Source: Rhizopus sp. PT2906 (Eukaryota > Mucoromycota > Mucoromycetes > Mucorales > Rhizopodaceae). Taken from it: 64,000 nucleotides of DNA. Positions 36,294 through 47,894 of this stretch are shown here, piece by piece; the first letter of the stretch is position 1; every line of letters starts with the position of its first letter. The notes below the pieces were generated by a model. That model saw nothing but the letters and a program-made list of their open reading frames with translations. It searched no databases and was not told where the DNA came from. The position numbers and the translations under genes were made by a program. The stretch covers positions 24,645 to 88,644 of the forward strand of contig JAMYHX010000132.1 in assembly GCA_025529335.1 (NCBI GenBank). Direction: 5' to 3'.

Positions 36294-37660
36294 ATAATAC
36301 AGGGAGTGGAAAAACTTTTTTTATTTTGGGATAAATCTTAATACTCGACGAATTTAAAGTCACGAAATTGTTTTTAGCCAATCGACACTATTTTTCACAA
36401 AATCCATAAAAGTCTGACTGTAAATCGAATACTAAAGCCTGTACTTATGTCGACCTGTGCGATTCTCTGATTACTCAATCTTAGTGAACCAAACTTTACT
36501 AGAAAAGAAAAAAAAAAGTCTCCTTTTCTAGACAGTTATGGTCACCCATTATGAAGCTTATGATAATCATAGTAAGCTTCATTTGGGCGTAAGAACTAGC
36601 CTTAGCTCACGTGTAATTGTGATAACATCGTATTTTATATCAGAGAGAGTGAACTGGACAAGCCTTAGATTAGGTAGAAGCATTGGTAATGTGACGTCGT
36701 ATAGTGACAACGTAGGTAGCGTCCCAAGGAAGCACCTATAGCATTAGCTTATTTTCTGGTGCATGTAGTGTTGGCCAAATAATTATCTGTAAGCATATGA
36801 CCTTTGAAAGCATGTTGTTGAAGACTATTTAAAACCATGGGTGAGTCACTATTATACTAACTGCTGTTTCTTACAGTTACCACTTACATATGTCTGTCTA
36901 TGTCCTTAATTACCCTCTCTTGAGGGCTACTTGTTAATTGGGTATCAATGGTGTTGTAAACACTAGTGAAGTTTGCATGATATTTTGTAGAACGGAATCT
37001 AAAATTAATTGAACCTGACAATTCAATTTTATTGGATGAAAGTGCAGGTTCCCTTCATAAGCAGGGGCTCATATTATTTTTTCTATGCTCAATTGTCTAT
37101 GCGCTAAGATGTTAGCTATTAATAAGATTGGGCAAAAAAAGATTAATGTAGATTACATATAAAGAGAGAGAAAGATAGACAAAGAAAAAGAAAAAAAAGG
37201 GGGAAATCTGTTCATGTGAACAAAACAGGGGTACAAATGAGGCATAAACAAAAGGTGCCAATCAAGAAAAAGAATAAAAATTTGAAAAGTATTTAAAGGG
37301 TTCATGTAAATCCTTTTTCTTTCCTTTTTTCATCATTAACGCATATTAATAGATTTCATATGGTTCAACAATTTTCATTAACAAGAAACTATCATCTGTT
37401 ATTACGATAAGGAATACTTGTACAATAATACCCCCAAAGTATCTATTCTTTTGACAGTTTCAGTGATTATACAAATATTACAAGCATGAACTGATACAAT
37501 AGATGTAAAAGATTTTTACAAGGAAATATAAAGACGTTGTTTATGCGTTGGCGTACAAGTCAATGTGCTGGCATTTTGAAATATTTATTGAGATCTGACT
37601 TAAACAACAGGTAAATAGCAATAGATACTAAAAGGTTAAAGTGAGTAAGCTATGGGCACA
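36294..37660. other. intergenic with dispersed repeat
   Basis: Contains the repeat at 36655-36780 (separate entry) and AT-rich DNA. There are purine runs near 37160-37200. No gene is supported; ORF 36538-36741 lies over the repeat. Confidence 0.5.
36655..36780. repeat. dispersed repeat, shared with 5.1 kb and 32.7 kb
   Basis: Two words link it to other sites. The word agccttagattaggtaga (36661-36678) is found inverted at about 32704. The word tattttctggtgcatgt (about 36751-36768) is found directly at about 5159. A gtagcg-containing block precedes the second word at both 36.7 kb and 5.1 kb. This suggests an old low-copy mobile sequence such as a MITE or solo terminal repeat. Ends are not defined. 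Confidence 0.45.
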
Positions 37661-39543
37661 TTAGCATTGACGGATACCCATCTCCCAAAACATAATTTCT
37701 AAACGAACAGCCTGCTCAAATGTACTACATACTTCCTTAAATCGGGCCTCTGATGAAGATATGCTATGTTCTGCCAATGCCTCAAGCTCATCTACAGCCA
37801 TTAAGCATTAATACAAAACTCTTTCACTTAAGTAGCTTACCTATTCCTCTTAGCACCGCTTTTTGATAGTCATCAGCGGCATATTGACAAATCCAATCCC
37901 AATAAGGGTTTCCTTCTAAAAATAAAAATATAAACAATGAGTCATGATGGTTGAAAAGGAGTATTTGTTGGGTATTTGCCTCGTTTTGTTGCAGGATCAT
38001 TGAACAACATGAACCCAATCTCTCCATATCCAATCAAGCAAGGTGCCATAGCTGCCTTCAAGTCAAGTAAGTCGCCAGACATTCCCTTGTCCAAGACGTA
38101 GCGAGTATAAGCTGCATTGTACACGCTTTCAGGAGTACTGAGTACCTCCTCCTTTGTTACACCCCACTTGGCACAGTAGTTCAAGTGCAATTGTGACTCT
38201 TTAGCGATATGGAGTACAATAGCTGCATTTGCTTCGATATCTATCATTGTTTTGGCTACAAATAACAATTGAATACATTGGTCAATAAAAACAAATAGAT
38301 ATACAAACACTTGTAAGAGGCAAGAGCCGCTGCTCTTGCATAGTGCTGTAGATAAAGATAATCTTGCTTGAGATAGTAAACGAAGGATTCGGTAGGTAAT
38401 GTCCCATCAGCAATACCGCGCACAAAGGGATGATGGATAAATTCAAACCACAGATTCTTTGGTAGCTTTTCTTTTATGGCTGTCAATAGAGTCTTGCTAG
38501 ATAGAATTTGAATCATCTGTGTTAATTTTCCAATATCTTTGCATTCAATATGTGCTTTAAAATGTCTTTTTATTACTTTACCCTTCATATGGTGACCATC
38601 TTAAAGGATGAAAGTGATTGATCGGTCCGCTGCCCTTACCGATCGCAGGAAGAGCTTGATTGATGGCTACTTTAACGTAGCGAATGGCGTTTGTACAAGC
38701 AATGTCGACTATAAGCTATTGTTAGTATTGTTCTCTCCGTCATTTTGTCATGGTAAATATAGTCTTTTTACCGGTGGCTCCCTTTGCTAGTTCACCAGCT
38801 AAAGCTGCAGATAGTGTGCATCCAGTACCATGAGTGTTTCTGGTATCAACAAATCCATTAACAATTTCAAAGAATACATCTTTTGTGGTGTCATAAAGTA
38901 CATCAACGACTTGTTTTTTCCCGTTCATGTCAAACGGTAAATGACCACCCTTTACTAGTACAAATTTTGGGCCCAAGTTTGCAATACTCTTGGCTGCTGA
39001 GCGCATAGCTTCAAGTGTGGATATAGATCCGGCTGGTAAGTTTAAGAGTACCTCTGCTTCAGGAACATTTGGAGTCAGAATGTAAGTCAGGGGTAATAAA
39101 GTTGTTACAAGAGCATGAATGGCATCCGCTGCTAGCAAACGAGACCCGCTCGTAGATATCATGACAGGGTCAAGGACAACATATCTTGCTTGCTCTGGGA
39201 ATTGCTTCAAGGTAGTAGCAACAGAATTGATTATGGCAGCTGAAGAGAGCATGCCAATCTTTATTGCGTCTGTGCCAATATCACTCAGCACGGCTGTTAG
39301 CTGTTTTACCACAAATTCTGGAGGAATGTCATGGATGCCGTCAACACCTAGTGTATTTTGAGATGTTACTGAGGTAATGACTGAAGTTGCATAAACACGA
39401 AGTGATGTCAATGTTTTTATGTCTGCTTGGATGCCTGCACCTCTATAAATATATTATAAGCTCTGTTTTATACTTTGCTTATTGTTGTATTACCCTCCAC
39501 TGTCACTGCCTGCAATAGTCAAGACTTTAGGGATATTGGACAT
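37661..39543 (-). CDS. THI20: THI20-type fusion: HMP/HMP-P kinase plus TenA (thiaminase II)
   Basis: Seven exons: 39543-39494, 39442-38772, 38708-38582, 38496-38309, 38255-37980, 37915-37841 and 37791-37661, giving 505 residues. The N-terminal ThiD domain opens VLTIAGSDSGGGAGIQADIK and shows LDPVMISTSGSRLL and the anion-hole motif NTHGTGCTLSAALA. It phosphorylates hydroxymethylpyrimidine to HMP-PP for thiamine synthesis. The C-terminal TenA domain has HHPFVRGIADGTLPTESFVY, then YLKQDYLYLQHYARA, and NPYWDWICQYAADDYQKAV near the end; it salvages pyrimidine from thiamine breakdown. Yeast Thi20 has this same order. The exon 5 to 6 join uses a GC-AG intron (37979-37916; acgag|gcaaat). The exon 4/5 join (GTTTGT donor) is the least certain. 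It pairs functionally with THI6 at 51.7 kb. Confidence 0.9.
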
Positions 39544-40519
39544 GCTCTTTATTACAGCTGAAAAAAAGAAAAAAATACAGTCATATCGGGAGGGGCCAAT
39601 CACTCCCAACGGTTCGCTCATTCAAAATAAACTTTCACTCAGATTGCCCCGAATCTAAAGAGAACAAGTCCACAGATCAGCAGTAAAGACATATTGCTAA
39701 AACTGATGGCTCAATTTTTCATTTATTTTTTGATGATCCCTCCCCCAGAATAACCAGTCGCCAAACATGAAGATTCCATTGACGGCACAATCAATGCTTT
39801 TCTGACGTCTGGAGTGAAGATTAAAAGGTATTCGCTCTTTATCTCATGCCTTCAAAATAAGCTCTTTTAATGTTATATCAACAAATAAGCGCCTGTGACG
39901 GAATGTGCAAATAATGCCATAGCAGCTTTTATGCTTGGTTATTTTTTAACTCCATTGGAATAAGCCTGTGGTGTAGTAAAAATGGCCAGCATTACATGCG
40001 CCCAGAGGATAAGCTAATACTACAGATATTCTTCTTTTTATACATGTAAGGCTGTCTAGCTTATTTTCCAACTCTTTCAAACAATGTCTACCTTTTCTGG
40101 TTAATGAAAGGCTGGATCAAGCTTCAACAGTTATATGCACCATTGCTCCAAGGATGCTAAAGTCTCCATTTTGAATGGACTTCCTTCTGCCTTCTTTCCA
40201 TCCATTGCATCACTTTCATCTTTGTTATTCACTCATCCTAGACCATCTTCTCTAACAAATATCCCTCAAAAACATCGCTGTCAAAAATTGAACGAAGAAA
40301 TAGTTTATGAATTACACTGGCTCGATAAAAGTTCTTTCGAGAAGTAAGGTCAAGTAAAAGATATATGATCGTTAAAGGCTAAAATATATTTATCCGACTA
40401 AAACAATCCTCACAGGTTTGAAAGCTTCCTTTTATAAGAGCAAGGACAAGTTTTGATTCCGGGTAATCTGAGTGAAAGTTTATTTTGAATGAAGTGTTTT
40501 CCAAAGAGTTGAACATGGT
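39544..40519. other. intergenic, nothing recognised
   Basis: THI20 promoter on the left. I looked for a TPP-riboswitch-like CUGAGA/ACCUGAUC pair and saw none. ORF 40135-40347 lacks support. Confidence 0.55.
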
Positions 40520-41168
40520 TTATCTTCCGCCCATCATAGCCTTAAATTCTTCAAAACTTATTTTACCATCTCCATTACTATCGGCTTCCTTGATCATGGC
40601 ATCTAATTCTTCTTCTGTTAAAGTCTCATTCAGCGATGACATAACTTTGTGCAGTTCTTCACGATCAATGACACCATTTCCATCTGCATCAAAAACTCTG
40701 TGATGTGACATTTGATTTGTATTGAGAATGTCTGTGTGTACGTGTATACATGTATGTATTTATGTCTGTATGTGGTATAACTTACTTGAATGCTTCTTGA
40801 AGATCATCAGTATCATGGTCACTCTTCAAGTTTTTGACAAGACCGAGGAATTCGTTAAAATCTATTTGACCATTTCCATCAGCATCAACATCGTTGACCT
40901 GGTTACATCATTATTAACAAGCCGCCTTTTTTTCCTATTATCCTAAACACAAACCATATCCTGAAGTTCAGATTCACTAGGATTCATACCAAATGAACGA
41001 AGAACGACACCAAGTTCGTTGGCACTGATGCTACCGTCACCATTTTTATCAAATAATTGAAAGGCTTCACGATATTCAGCAATTTGTTCTTGTGAAAGTT
41101 GATCACTCTATAAGAACCCTTGCTATTTTACAAAGATGCAAAATCTTCTCAAAAAGGACTCTTACCAT
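40520..41168 (-). CDS. CMD1: calmodulin, divergent
   Basis: Exons are 41168-41166 (the ATG alone), 41107-40955, 40898-40786 and 40697-40520, giving 148 residues, the canonical calmodulin length. An intron directly after ATG is common in calmodulin genes. Four EF-hand loops are present: DKNGDGSISANE, DADGNGQIDFNE, DADGNGVIDREE and DSNGDGKISFEE, each with the expected Asp/Asn ligands and position-12 Glu. It is less conserved than usual outside the loops (FLGLVKNLKSDHDTDDLQEA; C-terminus MMGGR instead of MMTSK-like). It could therefore be a specialised paralogue rather than the main calmodulin. Calcium binding by all four loops is expected. Confidence 0.88.
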
Positions 41169-42341
41169 TTTATATCACTTTCTATAAAAAAAAAAAGAGA
41201 GAAAGAAAGAAAGAGAGAGAAAAAGAAAGGAGAAAGAGAGAGAGTGTGTGTAAAAATTTTCAATCATCTCATTATTATTATTATTACTGCTTAATTTTTC
41301 CATTTCAAGTGTTTAAAATGGAAGCCAATTAAAATGGACTTAACAAAGTATCAAAACATTTATGCAATTTGATCTTTCTAATATATGACAATCCCTTTTT
41401 TTTTATAGCCATACTCTATTAATACTACCTTGCTTCTAGCTTCACTTTCCCTTTAGTCATTCTACCCTTGTTAACCTCAGCCAAATACTAATGTGATACC
41501 AATTCCCTGAGCCGCACCTCTTTCAATTTCAGCCCATCAACCTGATCTCTGACTTTAGAGTGAAAAGACGATTGCTTTTTCTAGATGAGTTTGTCCCAAA
41601 AAGGAAATCCTGTTACTCTCTTCTTTGATTTGGCTACAAACTACTTTTGGTTAATGTAATAGGAGCATAACAATGCATCTAAACAAATTGTCTATTTAAA
41701 CAGGTGTCAAGTTGATTTACGAAATGTTGAAAAAAAAGCAAAAGCACTACTTACTGACCTCAATAATGCTCCTATGGAGTGTCTTTACATCGTTAAACTT
41801 TGTTTGCTTGACATTACACTTTAAAATATAAAGTAGTTAAATCTATAGCGAAAAGCTTAGAGCTTCAGAGAATAAACCCGAGTTGTTTAGTAGCTTCAGA
41901 TGTAGAAAAAGCGAATCCTTACTCGCGTGAAATTTTTAGTACCACTCATTTGGGTTTTTTTACGATTTGCATCTATCACAATTACAATCAAATGTTCTTG
42001 CTTACGATAATTGCAAAAGGTCCGTGTTTACGAGCACACTTACTCTCATAGCTACTATTCTGAATGGACTTTTATAAAAGATAAATACTTTCGATAATAA
42101 GTGTGATGTCTTTATTCATCCATAATTATGTTTTTGTTGTGTCTTTAAATCAATAATGATTTGTCTAACAATTATCCTCGTTTAGCTAAAGACGTTTTCT
42201 AATAGTTTTAATTTCAAAAAAAAACCATAATATATTCAAGCACAGGGGCATTGGTTGAATAAAAGTACTTAGAATACAGTAACTGCATAATGAGGAAGAA
42301 AGAAAAGGATCTACGGATCAGTTTTTATTTTACTTGGTCTC
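41169..42341. other. intergenic with a purine tract
   Basis: Begins with the calmodulin promoter and a GA/GAAA tract of about 65 bp (41187-41252). The rest is AT-rich, with no gene seen. The inverted duplication of the next gene's 3' end starts at about 42292. Confidence 0.55.
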
Positions 42342-42505
42342 CTAGCAACTTGTGTTACATACAGTTGCATTTTTTAATCTTTCCACAACAGTTGTCCAAC
42401 CTTGACGCTTTTGTCCCTTTTTAGCCCACCTATGAAACTAACTGTGAGCTTCGGTTGAGAAAAGGTTGATCTAAGTATACACTTACAGTTCAAGCAGTCG
42501 TTCAC
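42292..42505 (-). repeat. source copy of inverted duplication (MT-A70 3' end)
   Basis: Covers part of the penultimate exon, the last intron, the last exon and the 3' flank of the MT-A70 gene. It is nearly identical, in inverted orientation, to 49583-49798: only two substitutions are seen from the exon through the intron to the stop plus about 20 bp. Identity then fades. Confidence 0.9.
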
Positions 42506-43971
42506 CATTGGGGTTATTTTCTATGTGATAATTTGCGGTTGGAAGTAATGTTTCTATAACCTTATACATGAATGGTGGTTTCTTTTCACTGATTTCATCT
42601 ATCCACACAATTGTTTGAGTTAGTCATCCGATACCCGTTTGTTATTTTGTTACCTGGTAGCTTTGGGCGTATAAAATCAAATACACAATCTGGATTACGC
42701 TGGTGACGCAGTTCAATGTCACCTTCTTTTCTAAATATTAACAAACTCAATTTGCTTTTATTAAAGTATCTATATGGGCTTTTATGTATTTGGTTATTGA
42801 CATCTTTTTTTATCCAGCAGAAATTCTCCACGTATTTAAATCCCCATTTTGCTGTTATATTCACTACTCTTTGTATCCACTCCTTTTCTAACCAAATAAA
42901 TAAGAATCCCGCTTTGACAATATCTGCTACGTTTAATGCACCCTATCATAGCCTCGGTCAATTGATAAAACGGTTTTTATCTTTACAATCACTTACAAAA
43001 TCATCAATAGTTATTTTCCCTGCCACTGGTTCCTCTCCTGGTAATAAGAAAGGTGGATCCATGTATACTGCATTGAAATCAGTTCCGTACTGTGTAAGAT
43101 CTGTTGATACAATATTGTCCACTTCGTAGTACCTTTATATCGGAATGAGCAATGTTTACATATTATGCTTGTCCTCATTACCTCGAGCCTACTATTTCCT
43201 TTGGACATTTCGATATTGATTTTATTGGATGTGCCCACGACATAGGAATGGGCCTTGGTGGTATTTTTACATAGGTTGGTAAACTAGGGTCTACGTTACT
43301 GACTCGTTTCTTGATCGTAAAATAATTGCCGTTTCTATCTTGCACTTGCACCTGCATAATCTTGTATTTAGCAATAATGCTCTCTCTATCCACACCACGT
43401 CCTTTAGCCACTAACGGCTTTGGTTCTCTTATCGAACGTATTTGCTTTCCCTTTCTGGATGGCTTTTCACCAAACTCCTCATCCCAGAAGCTTTCATCCA
43501 CATAATGATATTCACTATAAAGAAAAAATTTTGATCAGTAACTGGTAAATATAATTCACAGCCCTTTACTCTTCTTCGTAAAATTCATTTGTATCTCCAT
43601 CCTTGTATTCTATCTCCCAAAGGTCCAGAGCATCCAAATCCTCAATAGTATCCCTATCGATTGTAGTGCTTTTTACAGTAAAGGCAGAGGTACGTTTGAA
43701 TATTTCTTCAAGTTGTTCTTCAGTCAAGTTCTTTTGTTCGGCTTCTGAGGGATTATCTACTTTCATGGCTGAGAATTCCTTTTCGATTCGTTCTAATTCT
43801 TCAAATTTCTTCATAATGGCCTCTACTGATTCTCCATCTTCGACGTACCCAACATAATGTGCAGCACTATATAGAATAAGAAAAAGACGATCGAGAATGA
43901 TTTAATATAGCTCCTTACCTCACTTTTGTCTTTGGTGTCTGTCTTCTCTTTCTCTTTGGACGATCGCTCAT
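42342..43971 (-). CDS. MT-A70 family N6-adenine methyltransferase
   Basis: Seven exons: 43971-43919, 43866-43570, 43514-43182, 43132-42997, 42942-42654, 42598-42487 and 42429-42342, giving 435 residues. The N-terminus is basic (SDRPKRKRRQTPKTK, NLS-like), then acidic and helical. The catalytic domain begins IVSTDLTQYGTDFNAVYMDP, with motif IV DPPF, an accepted variant of [DN]PP[WFY]. Then come GFLFIWLEKEW, WGFKYVENFCWIKKD, KLSLLIFRKEGDIELRHQRN with the following PDCVFDF, and RLLELWAKKGQKRQGWTTV. This C-terminal block differs from METTL3 and METTL14. It may be a subunit of the Mta1-type 6mA DNA methyltransferase complex of early-diverging fungi, which is inference. The gene starts 171 bp from the divergent MLH1 relic. 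Confidence 0.85.
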
Positions 43972-44142
43972 TTTTTTTTTTTTTTTTGAGAGGAGAAAAA
44001 AGAGGAAGCAAAAGGTACAACACGAAAAAATATAAAGACGTGTCCATTTTAAATGGCCGCGCGACGCGTACCTTTTTTTTTAGTAAAAGTTTAGAAATGT
44101 GGACAACATACTATGCACCCTCTCTTTATCTTTCTTTTTGTT
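43972..44142. promoter_or_regulatory. short divergent promoter between MT-A70 gene and MLH1 relic
   Basis: Only 171 bp separate the two opposing start codons. It contains a T18 run adjoining the MT-A70 ATG, a GC-rich patch (ggccgcgcgacgcgtac, 44055-44071) unusual in this AT-rich region, and an ACGCGT hexamer. In budding yeast ACGCGT is the MBF cell-cycle box; here that role is only suggestive. Confidence 0.5.
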
Positions 44143-46716
44143 ATGCATATAGACCAACTGGATACATCTACCATCAGTAGAATAGCAGCAGGAGAAGTAT
44201 GCGTGCAGTCAATTAAATATATACAAATCTAAACTTGTAAATCAGATAACCCAGCATCCTGTTAATGTGGTTAAAGAAATTATGGAGAACAGTCTAGATG
44301 CTGGCTCAAATCATATTCATATCACAATAGTAGCAGATAGTCTTGAGCTTATAAAGACCAAATATGATGGTCATGGGATTCACGTAAGATATTGATATCT
44401 CCCTTCTTTTTATCGGATATCCTCCTTCAGTTTGAAGATTTGCCTCTGGTCTGTGAATGACATGCGACAAGCAAAATCAAAGATTTTCGAGACTTGTCTT
44501 TTTTGAATACCTTTGGGCTCCGTGGGGAGGCTCTTGCAAGTATATTCTATGTTGCAGATGTAACTGTTGTTTCAAAAACGGACAAAAGCCTTTGCGGATA
44601 CCAGTAAGTATATATAATGTTTTGTTGTCTTTTCTAAATCAAAAACTTGTGAATTTACTTCCAGAACCATTTATAAAGACGGTAAACTTGTATGCAAGTC
44701 AATGCTATGTGCAAGTAATGATGGGGTTACGGTCATAGTAAGTTAAAAGTTGTTTATGTTAATGCATAATTCACCATGTGTCTTTCCAGGTTCAAAACTT
44801 ATTTGCAAATATAGCCCAAAGACGAAAATCGTTCAAATCATCGCTTGAAGAATATAAAAGAATCCAAAGATGCATTGAAAGTTACGCAGTATATCATTAT
44901 CAACATGGATTTACTTTAAAACAAGTAGGACAAGCATACTGTAACAAGTCAGCAACCTTAGTTATTTCTCATTTAGGACGCCATCACTGATCTACTTCGT
45001 GCATCTACACCTGATCAAATAGCAAGAGTGCAAAAAGTATATGGAAAATCTATCTCGGCACATATAGAAATCCTAGAGCATGCAAGCGAGAACTTTTCAC
45101 TCAAGTTGCTTTATTCGACCATTACAACAAATTCTAGCATAGAAAAGACTAAATCACCTATATATTTATTACTTTTGTTAATAGTAAGGTGATCTAACTT
45201 CTCAATGAATAACAAAAAACTCAATTATTTGAGTAAGTAGACTTGTGGAGAATATTCAGATAAAGAAGAGTCTAACGAAAGTTTATAAAGACATTAACGA
45301 AAACTATAGTCCATCATTTTTGTATGTTAGTTTACATGTTCGTCCGGACAAAAGCGGATGAAAATATTCATCCTACTAAAAATGAGGTAAAGGCACTCAT
45401 AAGCACCTGATTACATCTAATTTAAATTGTTGACGAGTAAGGTTCGATTGTTACATGAAAAAGATATTATTCAAGAGTTAAGTCAGATTCTACATGATGC
45501 TCTCAGGTCTTCTCTCTCAAAAAACACAAACATCAAAGCCATTATACCATTGAAAGAAGTATATAAAGATAGATATTGTTACTTTATGATTTAACACAGT
45601 GTAGCAATCAACACTAGACCACTACTTCAAGATAACAAAAAATGACAACATGATCAAAAATGAACTCAATTCCTTGCGTTTGAAACAGAATATGTCAAAG
45701 CTTACAAGCGAACGACAAAAGATCACTGTATACAAAGAAAAGCCTCTAGTTTTTCCAAAAGAAGATGACAAATGGCAGTAGAGGCAAGGAGAGTGAAGCT
45801 ATGATAAGTTTGCCTACATCTTTTGTGCATAGCGACTCTGGTAGTGATAATGTAGTTCCTGATACGACAAGACGGACTGAAAAGAAAAAAAAAATATGGA
45901 AAATATTAAAGATTTAGAAAGTATCCAAACGCTTCGTAGAGAGATCAAAGCTTTCGAATACAAAAGTAAGGGTTCAATTAAATTGTGCTTATCTTATGTT
46001 TTCGCCATTAGACATAAGCAAGCTGATAGCAAGTCAACAACTTGTCCACTATATAGGCGACAATTTGGCAATGGCAACTTCAAAAGACCGTTACTTTCTC
46101 ATGAATCCTTCAGTCATCAGGTAAGAGAGAAACGCATGTATAAAAAGAAATGGGAAAGACTAACCTTTTTTATAAAATAACAGTGAAGAGTCCTTCTACC
46201 AGATATTTATTAGTCAACTTGGTCAACTTGGAAAAATTCATTATCATTACCTCTACCAATTCGAGACATGCTTGAATTGGTGTCACAGGACGAGGATGAA
46301 ATAAGGGATATGGTCAAAACGATTCTTCTCCATCGAGAAATACTAGACGCTTATTTCAAGTTCTCAGTAACTAAGAATGGACAGATTGCGTCCTTGCCCA
46401 TGGTGATAAAAGGCTATGTGCCATCACTGGATAAACTTCCCATTTTTCTTCACAATGTAGCCATACAGGTAAGTGAGAAAAAAAAAAAAAGAATGTTGAA
46501 AAGAATTTGAATTGTGGTTAGGTTGACTGGGATGACGAACTCAATTGCTTGTATGCATTAGCTAGAGAATTTGAGTTATTCTATTGTAGCTGCAGCAAAG
46601 ATCAATGTGGACTAGTTTTAAAGGCTATTCGTCAAAGCAAGTTCTGTGTTCCAAGATATATAGGGCCATCATGTTACTTTATTGAATTGGATTTCCCAAA
46701 TCTGGACATGAACTGA
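44143..46716 (+). pseudogene. MLH1: decayed MLH1 (DNA mismatch repair MutL homologue)
   Basis: Exon-like blocks align in order to MLH1. They are QLDTSTISRIAAGE (44143-44196), NVVKEIMENSLDAGS (44246-44383), FEDLPLVCE-stop-HATSKIKDF and NTFGLRGEALASI (44431-44603), VQNLFANIAQRRKSF (44790 on), then a NIHPTKNEV-like block near 45370 in a shifted frame. The C-terminal domain follows (LVSQDEDEIRDMVKTILLHR, VIKGYVPSLDKLPIFL, VDWDDELNCLYALAREFELF), ending at 46716. Disabling changes: a TGA at 44458 where family members have Arg; Tyr in place of the catalytic-site Asp before GHG; frame breaks near 44960 and 45300-45400; and loss of the conserved C-terminal FERC tail. Splice sites are mostly still readable, so decay seems recent. 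I describe it only as broken. Confidence 0.85.
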
Positions 46717-47894
46717 ATCTGTATACTCTTTCACAATATATAATAAATATATATTCCCTCTATCTTTGTAACCAGCTTCTCTTCAATTTTTTTTTTTTTT
46801 TTGTACAAATGCAAATGACTTTCAAGTTTTTTGATCGCCATCTTTTAAAGAAATCCATTTACACACCGACAGGCCAGATAAACATTGTTGTCACAATTCC
46901 AGAGACTGAAAATTGCGCGCGTTTTACGTGTTTTGAGTAAAACTGTTTTATTCATTTACATACACTGACTTTGCCTAATCTGAAAAGTTTTCCAATTAGT
47001 AGCATCAGCACTGATAGAAAAATTCCTCAGACAAAACTAAGCAACTTGTCGTATGAGATTACTATAAATCTATACTCTAAGCATGAATAATTCAAAGATA
47101 CTGACAACAATACACGATATTAACATATATAACGCGACATGCCCAACTATCATTGGCCATAATTAAATCGGTTCCTTAATAATTCTGTTTTCATATAAAA
47201 TGACGCTGTTTGTAATATTGGGCTCTCTCTCTCGTCTTGATCTTAATAAAGAGGTTATATAGCGACTAATCGACTTATACTTCTCTTATAATTTTGCAAT
47301 TGTTCTGATCAATATCTCATTTTTTTCAATGACGAAGCTCAATCAAATTAGGATTCTACTGCTGATATAAAAAACTCCTGATCCTTTTTTTTATTTTCTC
47401 CCTACGCAAACAACCTTAGCAAGCTTATCAATTAATATTTTAATAAGATAACAAGCAAACGTACAATCTTAGCAACAACTTCTCTCAGGATTCTTAATCA
47501 CAGTAGAATACATTTTGCTTTTTCTTTCAAAAAAAGACATTAATATACATTTCTTGTTCACGGATATGCTTCAACATGGACATTGGTTCGTATCTTCAAC
47601 TCATTCTTCAGCATAAGTCATTTACAGCTTATTCAGTCAGCCCCTTTTGGACCTAAGGGAATTCAATAAAACACCTTGTCCAAGGACTTCTTCCACAAGT
47701 ATTCACTATGATCATTCCTAGTACATCTCCAGTTATGCCTGATATTAATAGTGATGAAAATGGTCTTATCACCATATATGAAAAACTTCAAAAATATATG
47801 CCAATTAAAGGAAGAATGACAACATTTACACTTTACTCTCCATTAAAGATTTTAGCTCGTTCACGATCGAGCGTAAGCAAGAGTTTATTTGATA
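46717..47894. other. intergenic, nothing recognised
   Basis: AT-rich region between the MLH1 relic and the 3' end of the secreted-protein gene. ORF 47708-47938 overlaps that gene's end and has no independent support. Confidence 0.55.

Noticed and set aside
39544..40519. TPP riboswitch upstream of THI20 or in THI6 introns
   Set aside because: I searched by eye for the paired CUGAGA and ACCUGAUC-type motifs and found none in the flanks of either gene.
42342..43971. Calling the MT-A70 gene KAR4/METTL14 or IME4
   Set aside because: The DPPF motif and the C-terminal blocks do not match METTL14 (EPPL-like) or METTL3 (DPPW) patterns closely enough.
44457..44738. 93-codon ORF in the MLH1 region as an independent gene
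   Set aside because: It begins inside the MLH1 exon in a shifted frame; the MLH1 reading gives family motifs.
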